Assembly (NCBI RefSeq): GCF_041734735.1
Contig: NC_134900.1
Location: 35,830,283 to 35,894,282 of the forward strand
Reading direction: 5' to 3'
Length of the DNA: 64,000 nucleotides
Source of the DNA: Babylonia areolata
Taxonomy: Eukaryota > Mollusca > Gastropoda > Neogastropoda > Buccinidae
Positions within the stretch are counted from its first letter, which is position 1. The number at the start of each line of letters is the position of its first letter. The translations under genes and the position numbers were made by a program. Shown here piece by piece: positions 41,102 to 52,120 of this stretch. Under the pieces are notes generated by a model. That model was given only the letters and a program-made list of their open reading frames with translations. It ran no database searches and was not told where the DNA came from.

Positions 41102-44100
41102 CTGCACGCATAGAGAACAATGGACACTGAAACTTTTCAATGTCATTAGCTGATAACTCACTGCTCACCTGAACACTGAAACTTTTCAATGTCATTAGCT
41201 GATAACTCACTGCTCAGCTGAACACTGAAACTTCTTCATGTCATTAGCTGATAACTCACTGCTCACCTGAACACTGAAACTTCATGTCATTAGCTGATAA
41301 CTCACTGCTCACCTGAACACTGAAACTTTTTCATGTCATTAGCTGATAACTCACCGCTCACCTGAAAAATGAATGCTGAATTGAAACTTCTTCATGTCAT
41401 TAGCTGATAACTCACTGCTCAGCTAAACACTTAACGCTAAACACCCAAACTCTTTAACCATTAATGTCATTAGCTGATAACTCACTGCTCAGCTGAACAC
41501 TTAACGCTAAACACCAAAACTCTTTAATGTCATATTAGCTGATAACTCACTGCTCACGTGCACAGAAAACAGTAAACGCTGAAACTTTTTAACATTGTTA
41601 GCTGAATAGCCTTTGTGACATGGGGGTACACAATTACATCCTTGTGAAATAAAAGTAAACACCTGTAGAAAACATAAAGCTGAAATTCAAACATGATTTT
41701 CCACATTCACACATCAAACTTAAAACACACACTCACAAAAAAGGTCTGACCTGCACACAGAGAGTGAGAGACAGAAAATGAGTTACAGTCAGGGGGGTTC
41801 TTCTTCTTTGTCCATCGGCTCTAACTCCTTTGTTTGCTTGTATGTACACGAGTGGGCTTTTAGGTGTGTGACCGTTTTTTTGTTTGTTTTTTCATGCAGT
41901 CACACTCCATTTTTGGTGGGTGCAGTATGACCGTTTTTTTTGGGGGGTGCAGGCCAGGTATGCTCTTGTTTCCTTAACCCACCAAACGCTGACATGGATT
42001 ACGAGATCTTAAACGTGCGTATTTCATCTTCTGCATGCTTATATACACAAAGGGGGTGGGGGTGGGGTGGGGGTGGGGGGGGGGTCAGACATTAGCAGGT
42101 CTGCACATCTGTTGATCTGGGAGAAAAAAAAAATCTCTACCCTTTACCCACCAGACGCTGTGACTGGGACTGGAACCCAGGACCCTCAGAATGAAAGTCC
42201 AACGCTTTAACCACTTGGCGAATGCGCCTGTCATCCAGTGGTTTTATAATGGACACATACATGTCCAATCATTTAGTTCTTCTAGTTCTAGTAACTTCTA
42301 CGGATCTTTCCCTGCATTTTTTTTTTTTTTTAATTATTATTATTTATGTATTTATTTATGTACGCTTATAGTTGACTTCATCAAGTTTTTGTGCCTTATA
42401 CATATTATCATTAGTAGCAGTAGTTTTTTTTATGTATTTATCTATTATTTATTCTTCTTTTTTTCTTTTCTTTTTTTCTCAAGGCCTGGGTTACGCTGCT
42501 GGTCAGGCATCTGCTTGGCAGATGTGGTGTAGCGTATATGGATTTGTCCGAACGCAGTGACGCCTCCCTGAGCTATTGAAACTGAAACTGAAACTCCCTG
42601 CATTATATTGTTATGTATTTACTTATTTGCATATTTTCTCTTATGATTTTATTTTCATGTTAATGTTCGATCAGCGCATCGGGTTTATACGAAAGTCGGG
42701 CATCTGCTGCCTTTTCAATATTTTTCATTTTATTATCTTTTCAACAGCAGATGTGGTGTAATGTATACAGATCTCTCTGCACACTCTAGACACATCCATC
42801 AGGCACGTATCTTTCCTTTCACTATATCTTAATGTATTTGCTTATTTCTTTAAATTTTAGTCTCAAATATGGATACAAAGGTGACATGTTAAAAAAAAAA
42901 AGGGGTATAAACTGAGCTGATCTGTATAATCATCTAGAAGTAACAGTTTCTGTATGGATGTACAACAGTAACAGTTTCTTATGATGGATAGACATACACT
43001 AGTACTATGGCAGTGTTTTTGCAGACGAATGTACAGTGAGTTTTATGTTCGACAAATCTATAATCAGGCAGTGTTATGACTGAAGGATGCATGTATAATC
43101 TGGCAGCACTATAACCGATGGATGAACAATCTAGCAGTTTTATAACAGACTGATACACAATTGGTATTATGAAGGACAAACGTACCGTCTAACCACGCAG
43201 TATCATGATGGATGTATACTTGCATAACCCTGTGGTGTTATGATCAATGGACATATATGTATAACCAGGCAGTGCTGTGAGTGATGGAAGAACAATCATA
43301 ATGCAGTTTTATGATGGACTGATTTACTGCTGGTTGGTTTGATGAACAAATGCACAATCGGGCAGTTTTATGACTGTAGGAATCCTAATGCAAAGGAGTG
43401 AAGCGAAGAAGGAGGCTCATGTGGAGTGATGGCCTAGAGGTAACGCGTCTGCCTAGGAAGCCAGAGAATCTGAGCACGCCGGTTCAAATCACGGCTCAGC
43501 CGCCGATATTTTCTCCCCCTCCACTAAACCTTGAGTGGTGGTCTGGGTGCTAGTCATTCAGATGAGATGATAAACCGAGGTCCCGTGTGCAGTATGCACT
43601 TAGCGCACGTAAAAGAACCCACGGCAACAAAAGGGCTGTTCCTGGCAAAATTCTGAAGAAAAATCCACTTTGATAGGAAAAACAACACGCAGGAAAAAAT
43701 ACATAAAAATGGGTGGCGCTGTAGTATAGCGACGCGCTCTCCCTGGGGAGAGCAGCCGTAATTTCACACAGAGAAATCTGCTGTGATAAAAAGAAATACA
43801 AATACAAATACAAATGTTTCAGCTCCTTCGCCAAACCTCCAAAACCTGATGATGATGATGATGATTCGGATACTTATCATAGTGCCTATCCTCAGTCACA
43901 AACCAAGCTCTAAGCACTTTACAAACAGTTATTTGCACAACAGGTTGCCTACCTGGGTAGACATGAATGGGAGCTTCCTTTGGGCACTCATCTTTTTTTT
44001 TCTTTCTGTGCCATGATAATACAAGCTAATGGTCTCCCTTGTATAGCACTGAAATCCCTTAACTGTTCAATACAATCATACCATCAGTTTACATGTATAT

Positions 44101-45845
44101 TATGCCACAGAACTGTTCAATACAATCGGATCATCAGTTTACATGTATATTATACCACAGAACTGTTCAATACAATCATATCATCAGTTTACATGTATAT
44201 CATGTCATAGAACTGTTCAGTTTCAGTTTCAGTACTCAAGGAGGCGTCACCGCGTTCGGACAAATCCATATACGCTACACCACATCTGCCAAGCAGATGC
44301 CTGACCAGCAGCGTAACCCAACACGCTTAGTCAGGCCTTGAATAGAACTGTTCAATACAATCATACTATCAGTTTACATGTATATCATGCCATAGATCTG
44401 TTCAATACAATCATATCAGTTTACATGTATATCATACCACAGAACTCTTCAATACAATCATACCATCAGTTTACATGTATATTATGCCACAGAACTGTTC
44501 AATACAATCATACCATCAATTTACATGTATATTATGCCACAGAACTGTTCAATACAATCATAACATCAGTTTACATGTATATTATGCCACAGAACTGTTC
44601 AATACAATCATACCATCAGTTTACATGTATATTATGCCACAGAACTGTTCAGTACAATCATACCTCATACCATCAGTTTACATGTATATTATGCCACAGA
44701 ACTGTTCAATACAATCATACCATCAGTTTACATGTATATTATGCCACAGAACTGTTCAATACAATCATACCATCAGTTTACATGCATATTATGCTACAGA
44801 ACTGTTCAATACAATATCATCAGTTTACATGTATCTTATGCCACAGAACTGTTCACTTCAATCATTCCATCAGTTCATGTGTATATCACAGGTTTGTCTC
44901 ATCACGATACCTGTATGCTAGGAACATGAATGAACTGTGGCGAAAAAATTTTCCACCAGCTTGGTTCAAATCAATAAACCACATTCCAAAGTCAGCTCTG
45001 CTGTGCTGGAACGGGATCCATGCAATGTGACACTAACCAACTGTTACAGCTGCAATAATACAGGAGGAATGCGGGGGTGGGGATGGGGGGGGGGGGGGGA
45101 ACAGGGATGGCTTTAATAAGCAGCTGCTGCTCCTTTGTTAGGGTTATCTATTATTCATATTGTTGGCACACACAGAGGAGTTCAACTTTTGGAAACATTA
45201 TCGGTAATGCTGGTGCATGGTTTCAATATATAAAGATCCAGCCAGGGTTCACATTTTATGATTCTGTGTGTGTGTGTGTTCAGTTTCAATATACATCTAA
45301 TTACATACTTCAGCTGTATTGTCTACAGCAAAAGATATCTTGTATGACTCAGTACAGTACAGCCATTCTCCACACATGCACAGACACACAGACATGTGCA
45401 GACCTGCACACACACACACACACACACACACAAACAAATGTACACAGACCTATGCACACACACACACACACACACACACATGTACACAGACCTATGCACA
45501 CACACACACACACACATGCACACGCACACACATACACACACACACACAAAGGAAAACAAAATCCATAATGTGCACATACCCCTTTCGAGTGCAGAAACTC
45601 CTGGCATTTTTCGGAGATAGTAGCAGTCATATCTCTGGCCTCCTTGCTGTAGTTCACGCAGTCTGCCAGGGGTGGGGCCTGTCAACAAATGAAAAGTTTC
45701 AGATTCAGTTTCAGTTTCAGTTTCACTTCCTCAAGGAGGCGTCACGACGTTTGGACAAATCCATATAAGCTACATCACATCTGCTATGCACAAGCCTGAC
45801 AGCAGCATAACCCAACGCGCTTAGTAATCCATGCCATCAAAAGAT

Positions 45846-45885
<40 letters not shown>

Positions 45886-46423
45886 ACATGCAGTCTGTGC
45901 ATGATGTTTGCTTCTGCTGCCAATGTTTGCAAAAAGGCTTTCATTCAAGTGTGTGATATTGTGAAAACATGTGTGATTTATATGTGACACACTTGACGTA
46001 CCCACCACTTGGCAGAGCAAGCTGTTGCCTCATCTAAATTTAATAATAATCTATGGCTTGCATCCTCACACATGCGTTTTCACTCTGCCCCCCCCCCCCC
46101 CCCACCCCCCCACTCCTCTCTCAAATACACAAACACACATGTAAGTTTCTACATATATACACTGATACACATGCCTACAAGTGCAATTTATATATATCAA
46201 TGTGTGTACACACACTCTTTCTTTCTCTCTCCCCAACCTACATGTGCATTTTATATATATCCGTGTGTGTACACACACTCTTTCTTTCTCTCTCCCCACC
46301 CCTACACACACAAACATGACAGTGAATGAGTTAAACACACATTCTGTCTGTCTCTCTCTTCAAAATCTATACAACACTCCTATCATTACCAAAGCATGCT
46401 CTTGATTACTTCACACAAACAGG

Positions 46424-46466
<43 letters not shown>

Positions 46467-46825
46467 TCAGTCATGATCTGATGCAATACACTGACCTGTT
46501 CACCCATCACAAATGATACACAATCTGTCCCTTTCTCACACACACACACACACACAGGGGAGGCATCTGCCTAGTAAATGCAATGTAGCATATATGTACA
46601 AATTTGTTTGAATGCAGTGATACCCCCTTGAGAAACTGAAACTGAAGCACACACATACACACACACACACACATGCACACACACACACACACACATACTG
46701 CACAATGATCAAAGCACACACTGTCATTCAGGGCAAACCTTCCATGGGTTTGATGTTTTGCCAGTACTCCGGGCAGTAGACCAGTCTCACTTTGTTGTTC
46801 GGCTTGTGTAACTGGGCCACGTAAA
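40895..46825 (-). CDS. Universal stress protein (USP/UspA-domain) gene, last three coding exons
   Basis: USP-domain proteins are small alpha/beta nucleotide-binding proteins; those of the ATP-binding class carry G-2X-G-9X-G-(S/T). Exons on the minus strand at 46739-46825, 45580-45662 and 40895-41101 join in phase into about 124 residues. In order: YVAQLHKPNNKVRLVYCPEY (helix 1 to strand 2), EARDMTATISEKCQEFL (helix 2), GEFVELTGKLPWEEIVKES, ASLIVMGTRGQG and RRTLLGSTSDAVLHHANCPV, then the stop. The glycine motif is intact (GTRG, nine residues, GS), so nucleotide binding is expected. The N-terminal strand with the usual DGS-like motif is on an upstream exon I could not find. Animals have several such genes, so I give no symbol. 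Confidence 0.92.
41105..41600 (+). repeat. About 50-bp minisatellite abutting the last USP exon
   Basis: Unit CATGTCATTAGCTGATAACT, CACTGCTCACCTGAACACTG, AAACTTTT, nine or so units, more variable toward 41600. The unit's CTCACCTG repeats the exon acceptor context (CAG|GTGAG in transcript sense). Confidence 0.9.
41798..42234 (-). mobile_element. SINE family C, full-length copy with internal G-rich expansion
   Basis: TTCTTCTTCTTTGTCC is the (GAA)n tail on minus; the body includes CGAGTGGGCTTTTAGGTGTG and GATCTTAAACGTGCGTATTT. The head is at about 42160-42232 (GGAACCCAGGACCCTC, GTCCAACGCTTTAACCACTT). A (GGGGTG)n expansion sits inside at 42050-42083. Confidence 0.85.
42478..42598 (+). mobile_element. 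SINE family B, 3' fragment
   Basis: TCAAGGCCTGGGTTACGCTG, CTGGTCAGGCATCTGCTTGG, GGATTTGTCCGAACGCAGTG and the tail GAAACTGAAACTGAAAC. Confidence 0.75.
42665..42795 (+). mobile_element. SINE family B-like 3' variant
   Basis: CGATCAGCGCATCGGGTTTA, CGGGCATCTGCTGCC, then AGCAGATGTGGTGTAATGTA. Same arrangement as 2735-2876, with an AT-rich insert between the halves of the inverted pair. Confidence 0.5.
43425..43815 (+). mobile_element. SINE family A, full-length copy
   Basis: The best copy of the family. The tRNA-like head has box A (TGGCCTAGAGGTAACGCG) and box B (GGTTCAAATCACG). Then come the central domain (GTCATTCAGATGAGATGATA, GGTCCCGTGTGCAG, GCACGTAAAAGAACCCACGG), the GGGTGGCGCTGTAGTATAGC block, and the end ACACAGAGAAATCTGCTGTG with an (AAATAC)n tail. 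The central domain resembles SINE cores shared widely among invertebrates; which named superfamily it belongs to I cannot tell without a library. Confidence 0.85.
43845..43995 (+). mobile_element. Interspersed repeat D, second copy
   Basis: (GATGAT)n followed by CGGATACTTATCATAGTGCC, GCTCTAAGCACTTTACAAAC and CACAACAGGTTGCCTACCTG. It directly follows the family A SINE at 43425-43815. Confidence 0.55.
44060..44880 (+). repeat. 50-bp minisatellite, about 14 units, interrupted by a SINE
   Basis: Unit GTTCAATACAATCATACCAT, CAGTTTACATGTATATTATG, CCACAGAACT. It starts in low identity near 44060, is interrupted by a family B SINE (44215-44342), and decays toward 44880. Long ORFs in all three plus frames here come from the stop-free 150-bp super-unit. 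Confidence 0.95.
44215..44342 (-). mobile_element. SINE family B, 3' fragment inserted in a minisatellite
   Basis: CAGTTTCAGTTTCAGTACTC (tail), GGCGTCACCGCGTTCGGACA and AAGCAGATGCCTGACCAGC. It interrupts the 50-bp array at 44060-44880; the array sequence AGAACTGTTCA stands on both sides. Confidence 0.8.
45404..45550 (+). repeat. (CA)n with a TGTACACAGACCTATG higher-order unit
   Basis: (CA)n blocks separated by repeated ATGTACACAGACCTATG. It lies just downstream (transcript sense) of the USP exon 45580-45662, right after its donor. Confidence 0.8.
45580..45662 (-). CDS. USP gene middle exon, helix 2 region
   Basis: An 83-nt exon encoding CVNYSKEARDMTATISEKCQ and EFLHSKG, with donor GTATGT. 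I chose the acceptor after CCCCTGGCAG (just right of 45662) over the CAG 16 nt further upstream, because only this one is in phase with the 46739-46825 exon: the split codon becomes GAC and gives ...KPMEDCVNY.... An alternative frame is also open across the exon but does not resemble a USP. Confidence 0.85.
45695..45832 (-). mobile_element. SINE family B, 3' fragment
   Basis: CAGTTTCAGTTTCAGTTTCA tail, then GGACAAATCCATATAAGCTA and CAGCAGCATAACCCAACGCG. It lies in the USP intron, 33 bp from the exon at 45662. Confidence 0.75.
46556..46650 (+). mobile_element. SINE family B, 3' fragment between (CA)n tracts
   Basis: AGGCATCTGCCTAGTAAATG, then TTGTTTGAATGCAGTGATAC and GAGAAACTGAAACTGAAGC. Both ends are cut by (CA)n. 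Confidence 0.6.
46739..46825 (-). CDS. USP gene exon, YVAQLHKPNNKVRLVYCPEY
   Basis: An 87-nt exon with acceptor TGTGTGCAG and donor GTTTGC (a weak donor). It encodes the end of helix 1 and the second beta strand (HKPNNKVRLVYCPEYWQ). It begins with two bases completing a split codon, so an upstream coding exon ending in phase 1 is required. Confidence 0.85.
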
Positions 46826-46867
46826 CTGCACACACACAATACACATCACGCAATGCACATGGCGTTC

Positions 46868-46901
<34 letters not shown>

Positions 46902-47005
46902 CACTGTGAATGTTGGCTGTGTAAATCTGTACATGTATAGAATAAAATTTGAAAAAAGTCACCATCTTTTCTCCCATGAAGACTACCTTTGGATACTGAA
47001 TTGTC

Positions 47006-47043
<38 letters not shown>

Positions 47044-47384
47044 ACGCGCACGCGCGTGCCTGCATGTGCATATGTGAGTGCGTGTGTGCTTGTGTGCGTG
47101 CACATCTTTGTGTGTGTGTGAATGTATGTGTGTGTGTGTGCATGCACATTCGCAAGCTCTCACAGTGACACAAAGGCACTCAACTTCAACTTCAAGCCAT
47201 TGGTGTTGCCAATCAGCATGCATGCATGCAGGTAAATAGGAGATAATACCAAGATATTTCCTGTACAGGGCCTATAGTATTATCTATCCTGTACACATGT
47301 GTACAAGTTGAAGGGAGGAACCAGGCAGGAATGGGAGACGCTTTGTCTCCGACAGCAGTCTTTACTACATAAAAATTACTATTG

Positions 47385-47790
47385 TATTGTACTGTATCAA
47401 CACTCTTTTTGTCATAGCTGATAATTTCTCTGCTTAAAAATTCAGGCTGCTTTCTCCGTAGAGAGTACGTTGCTAGTGTGCGGGCACCACCCCTTTCTTT
47501 TCTCTCCCCTGCCTGCAAGTGTTTGTCCTTTCATCAAACTGGATTTTTCTACACAATTTTGTCAGGGACAACCCTTTTGTTGCTGTGGGTTCTTTTACGT
47601 ACAACAAACGCATGCTGCACCTCGTTTTATGGTCTCATCTGAACAACTAGCATCCAGACCACCACTCAAGGTTTAACGGAGGAGGAAAAATCACTGGCGA
47701 GTCTGGGGATGGAACCAGCACGCTCAGATTCTCTCAGCTTCCTGGTGGCAGACGCGTTACCACTAAGCCAAAATTCCACGCCACGGGGCA
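47385..47790 (-). mobile_element. SINE family A, full-length but diverged
   Basis: From the tail (TATTGTATTGTACTGTAT) through GCTGCTTTCTCCGTAGAGAG and the central domain to the tRNA-like head near 47700-47785 (GGATGGAACCAGCACGCTC, GACGCGTTACCACTAAGCC). Confidence 0.75.
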
Positions 47791-48218
47791 GATTTCACAG
47801 GGGAGACGTTAGTGATGTGTCACTCTTACGGCCCTTTACATTTCCGCTCCCCTCCCGCTCCTCTCCCTCTGCCCAACGTAACAAACAATGTCAGTGTGAC
47901 AAGAGGAGGGGTGGTGGGGGCGGAGGGGAGGGGAGTAAAGCAGGAGAAGGCAGGGGTGGAGTGGCCGGGGAGGGGGGCTTGGTTGGCGGGTTTACTTGCT
48001 GTCATGGTTGGCTACACAAAGTGCTCTGCTCCCCAGCCTTCTTAAGAAGCTGTTTTACAGCGAAATTTTACTGCTTTTTAAAGAATACAAGTTTTTAGAC
48101 ATGAAGAGCCAACTGTTGTTTTTTTGTGGTTTTTTTTGTCTTTTGGGGTTTTTTTGTCTTTTTTTTTACCGGTCTCAGTGCTTTCTGCAAGGACTGTGCC
48201 CAGGACACGAACAGTGTG

Positions 48219-48264
<46 letters not shown>
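48219..48264 (+). repeat. (TA)n microsatellite
   Basis: About 44 bp of uninterrupted TA. Others are at 11504-11539, 45848-45883, 46869-46900 and 59806-59874 (the last with (TTA)n inside). Confidence 0.9.
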
Positions 48265-48267
<3 letters not shown>

Positions 48268-49429
48268 TTCACACGGTCACTGACAAATCATGCAGCCATT
48301 TATATAACCACCCTCTTCCCCCCGCCCGCCCCCCAACTCCCTTATCCCTGCACGTGTGCCCACCTTTACACATGGGGGTCATTCTGGTGGAACTGAAACG
48401 TTAATTAAGAGAGGTCCTTACCCCACTTTTATAAAGCAAAGACAGGTGCTGATCATGATCAATGGACATAAAAATTATTATTTAAAAAAAAGGAAAAAAT
48501 AAAAATACTAAAAACCAAAGAAGGAAGGAGTCACAAACAGGTGCTCTTTAGTTTTAGACTCCTCTGATATCCCATTCTGTGTGAGATCCCACACACTTTT
48601 AGATATGAAGTTGTTGTTGTTGTTGTTGTTTAGTCTGTGCTGAGACCCCCGTCAGGCCATATCGACCGTATCGACATTTAACCTGAATGCATATATATTA
48701 TACTGGCGCGGTAAAGCCACCTACACTCAGATCTCGTGTCAGGCAAACACAGTGGAAAAAATGTTTGCTGAAGGAGTCTCCTTGTACACAGATAATGATG
48801 CATACACTGTACCTTTCCATTAGCCAGGGCAATTGAAGCAAGACAGTGGCTAGTTTGCTTTTAATTTCAGCAATAAAATATACGTCAAATTTCAGCAATA
48901 AAATATACGTACTATTCTAATTTTCATACATGCAAGGGTAAACAAATTAACTTCAAGGTAACTGTGCTTGCATGTAGGAAGATGATACCAAAACAGCAAA
49001 GAACAACATGTCCAGAAACTACCGCAAACAAGTAGGTCTTTATCAACCATGACTATATTCTAACACTGTTTCCACTGTATTCTGGCACACAACAATCATA
49101 ATTCAGGTTCTCATTCTGTATTTGTTTCAGGTATGAAGTGCGCCACAAAAGCGACTCAATGACCACCAGAGGACAAACAGTTCCAAAACATGGACACGTG
49201 TATTTAACTGGCCGTAGATTTCCTGCAATCGATCAACAATGAACTTTGTAGGATCCACTCTGCTCAGCATTGACCCCTTTTGACAAACAAACGTTAACTT
49301 CTAAAACCATGGACACCTTGACCTTTTGGGAGAAAGCCAATATGTTAACATGGCACTGTCAGTTGAGGGGTTGAGGAGGTGGGCGGGGGTGGGGGTGGGG
49401 GTGGGGATAGTGACTGGGTAAAAGGAGAG

Positions 49430-49610
49430 GTATTAAAGTGTGTCCAGAGAACAAGTTGACCTTAAAATGTAAGTCGAAGGGTCATTAATCTAGAGCTATG
49501 AACAATGGGGTTAGGGTGATTGGGGAAAAGGAGAGGTGTCAAAGTATGTCTGGAGAACAATTTTACCTTAAAACTGACGTTGAATGGTTGTTATAATCTT
49601 GAGATATCAA
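49430..49610 (+). repeat. Old duplication of about 110 bp
   Basis: AAAAGGAGAGGTATTAAAGT, GTGTCCAGAGAACAAGTTGA, CCTTAAAATG and its diverged copy AAAAGGAGAGGTGTCAAAGT, ATGTCTGGAGAACAATTTTA, CCTTAAAACTG, preceded by a (GGGGGT)n run. Confidence 0.7.
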
Positions 49611-50199
49611 TATGACAATTCAACTCATGTAAGGAAAGGAAGAGAAAAGAAAACAAAACAAAACTAAAAACTATGGGGAAATAATAAGCAACTGAAATAC
49701 ACATTCAAAAACACATAAACACTCATACATTCACATGCACAACATAAATGAATATTCCATACTAGTAACTCATGTATATCAGTCAATTGACAATGATTAA
49801 ATAATACGGATTTGTGGAGATTCAACTATACACACGTAGCTAAAACCTCTTTTTGGTAATTCATCTACCTCGAGTTATGCATTCTAAAAAAAATTTCTAT
49901 TATGGTCTTTGAATGGCTCACTTGACGAATAAGCAGAGCTCTACATCGCACAAGAACAGAAGGCTATATCTAAACGAATTCCTGTACAGCGACATGCGAA
50001 CAACTTGTTGAACATCTCTCTCCGGCATGCACCCGTGAGCCTGGACCTCTTGGCCAAACGGCAGAGGGTAGTTCATCCGGGAGTAAGTCCATGTCAATCA
50101 ATCCAGGTCTGGGCGAACATATATCCTGGGGAACAAAGACCCGGAAAACGTAATTTCTTTTTTTATATGGACTAACATAGACCTGGGGAAACATGTCGA

Positions 50200-50895
50200 C
50201 AGATCTCCACATCAATAGATCCCCCGCGTCGATAGATCTCCACATCGATGAATCTCCGCGTTGAAAGATCCCTTCACCGACTAGGCCTACAAGCTGGAAG
50301 CATCACTTTGTTGGTTTTTTGTTTCTTACTTTGTGTGTTTGTTTGATTGTTTAGTGTTTAGAATTATCCGAATGCACAGAATAATGCGGAGAGATGCCTA
50401 CTCTCCAAATTGGGCTGAACGATGAGAGGTAGCCTAGGCTAATATAAGCCACACACACACTTGCTGTCACCTTCTCTAGTGAGAGACTGCACGCACTCCC
50501 CCCTCCCACCAACACACACACACACACACACACATCGATATAACAACATAGGACAACCGTACTGAGAAACATGCAAACATACACCACTTGAACGACAACA
50601 TTCGGAGGCAATCAGAACCATTTGGGAGAGGAGTCAAAGAAGAAGTCATGAAAAATTGCGTGAGGAGTCCAGTCTTTGTTCATTAGATGAAAGAAAGACG
50701 GAGAAGGCATAAGTTAATCTCCCCCCCTTCCTTTTTTTTTTCTTCTTCAAAATGATAAATCATTTGTGCCAACGCCATTTAATTCCAGTCACAGGAAGTC
50801 CAGAGATCTATCAACACGGAGCTCTATCGATCAATGTGGAGATGTATCAATGTGGAGACAGATCTATCGATGAAGAGATCTATCGAGATGTAGCC
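50200..50895. repeat. Inverted pair of short repeat clusters
   Basis: The left cluster (about 50203-50270) has units like GATAGATCTCCACATCGAT; the right cluster (about 50807-50893) has the reverse complement form, ATCGATGTGGAGATCTATC-like, three to five units on each side with an 18-bp spacing. Confidence 0.6.
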
Positions 50896-50954
50896 GAGCT
50901 GACTACGTTCAGTGAAGAGAACGTACACATCTTGGCGTGTAGTCAACACATGTT

Positions 50955-51145
50955 CAATTCAGTTCAGTTCAGTTGTTCATGGTGGCATCGCTGCGTTCTG
51001 ACAAACCCATACCATCCGCGACACCACAGTGATATGCTGGTCAGCTCGGGTAAAGGCCTGTGCATGAGAATCCTATGCTACAACACAAAACCCTTGCATT
51101 GTGTAGGATCCTTGCACCACAGACTGTATTCTGCTGGGACTGTTG
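50955..51145 (-). mobile_element. SINE family B, degenerate 3' fragment
   Basis: TTCAGTTCAGTTCAGTTGTT tail, then GTGGCATCGCTGCGTTCTGA and CAAACCCATACCATCCGCGA. Only the first 100 bp align by eye. Confidence 0.5.
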
Positions 51146-52120
51146 AGCCTCTTTAAGGGAAGGAAGCGCAATTTTTCACTGACGAAGTTCTGGACAATAT
51201 CGCACCATCGCTAAATAAATGTGAGTGCGCGTGTGTGTGTGTTGTGTGTGAGAGAGAGTATATGTGCGTACGATGTGACTGTATGTGTCACTGAGTGTGC
51301 GTGCGTGTGTGCGTCCGTGAGCGCGCGCGCGCGTGTATATGCGTGCCGTCTGCATGTGTGTATTGTGTGTTGAACACGAAACAACACGGGTTTAACGGCA
51401 AGAAACCTCATCAGTCGCAGGCAGACATTAACAAAAATCTAATCGGCGAGGGAGCCAACACCTATAGAATCGCTGTAGTTTCGGCATTGAACAACGCTGG
51501 TGTACGTGCAGGCCTGCACACACACACACACACACATACAGTTCGTGGCCTCTCGGGTGACGGAAACAACACAAGTGCATTGACAGTTCTGTATGGCCAC
51601 TGGCTTTGTGATTGTAACTAGTTGTAACAACAACAACAAAAGATAATAATAAACAGCCGCTTATTCAAAAGTAAAGTTTACTGAGGAGGCAGTTTGTGTT
51701 GTTTTTTTTCCGAGCACGCAAGCACGGCACACACACGCGCGCGCTCACACACTGAGTCTTCGAACACATGCAACCACATGAATAATACACGCAGCGCCTA
51801 AAGAGAGAAAGGACACAGACAGAAACAGAGACAGAGACATATGGACAGAGAGAGAGAGGGAGAGAGACAGCATACACGGGGCAAGAAACTGGGAAATGAG
51901 GAAGGCAGTGGTGTGCCTTCGCGTGTCTGACTGCCACTGTGTAGTGGAGGGTCGTTTTATTTAACGTCGTTACCTGTGTGTGTGTGTGTGTGTGTTTGCG
52001 ATAGACAGAGAGCCGATGTGGGTATGTTTGTGTGACGTTCTCTGCATCAACTGCGTCTGTCTTCCACACACACACACATATCATGGGAGAACTTGGATGT
52101 GTATACATATATGTTCTATC

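Noticed and set aside
40716-41210. A 164-codon minus-strand ORF overlapping the USP exon
   Set aside because: It is the USP exon read in the wrong frame (RDREGVEEVRGQLDRDGHQG) together with array sequence and poly(A/T).
44338-45030. A 230-codon plus-strand ORF
   Set aside because: It is a translation of the 50-bp minisatellite; all three plus frames are open for the same reason and the peptide is repetitive without any known motif.
45663-45678. A longer USP exon starting at the upstream CAG (APPLADC...)
   Set aside because: That acceptor puts the USP frame out of phase with the exon at 46739-46825; the acceptor 16 nt further on restores it.
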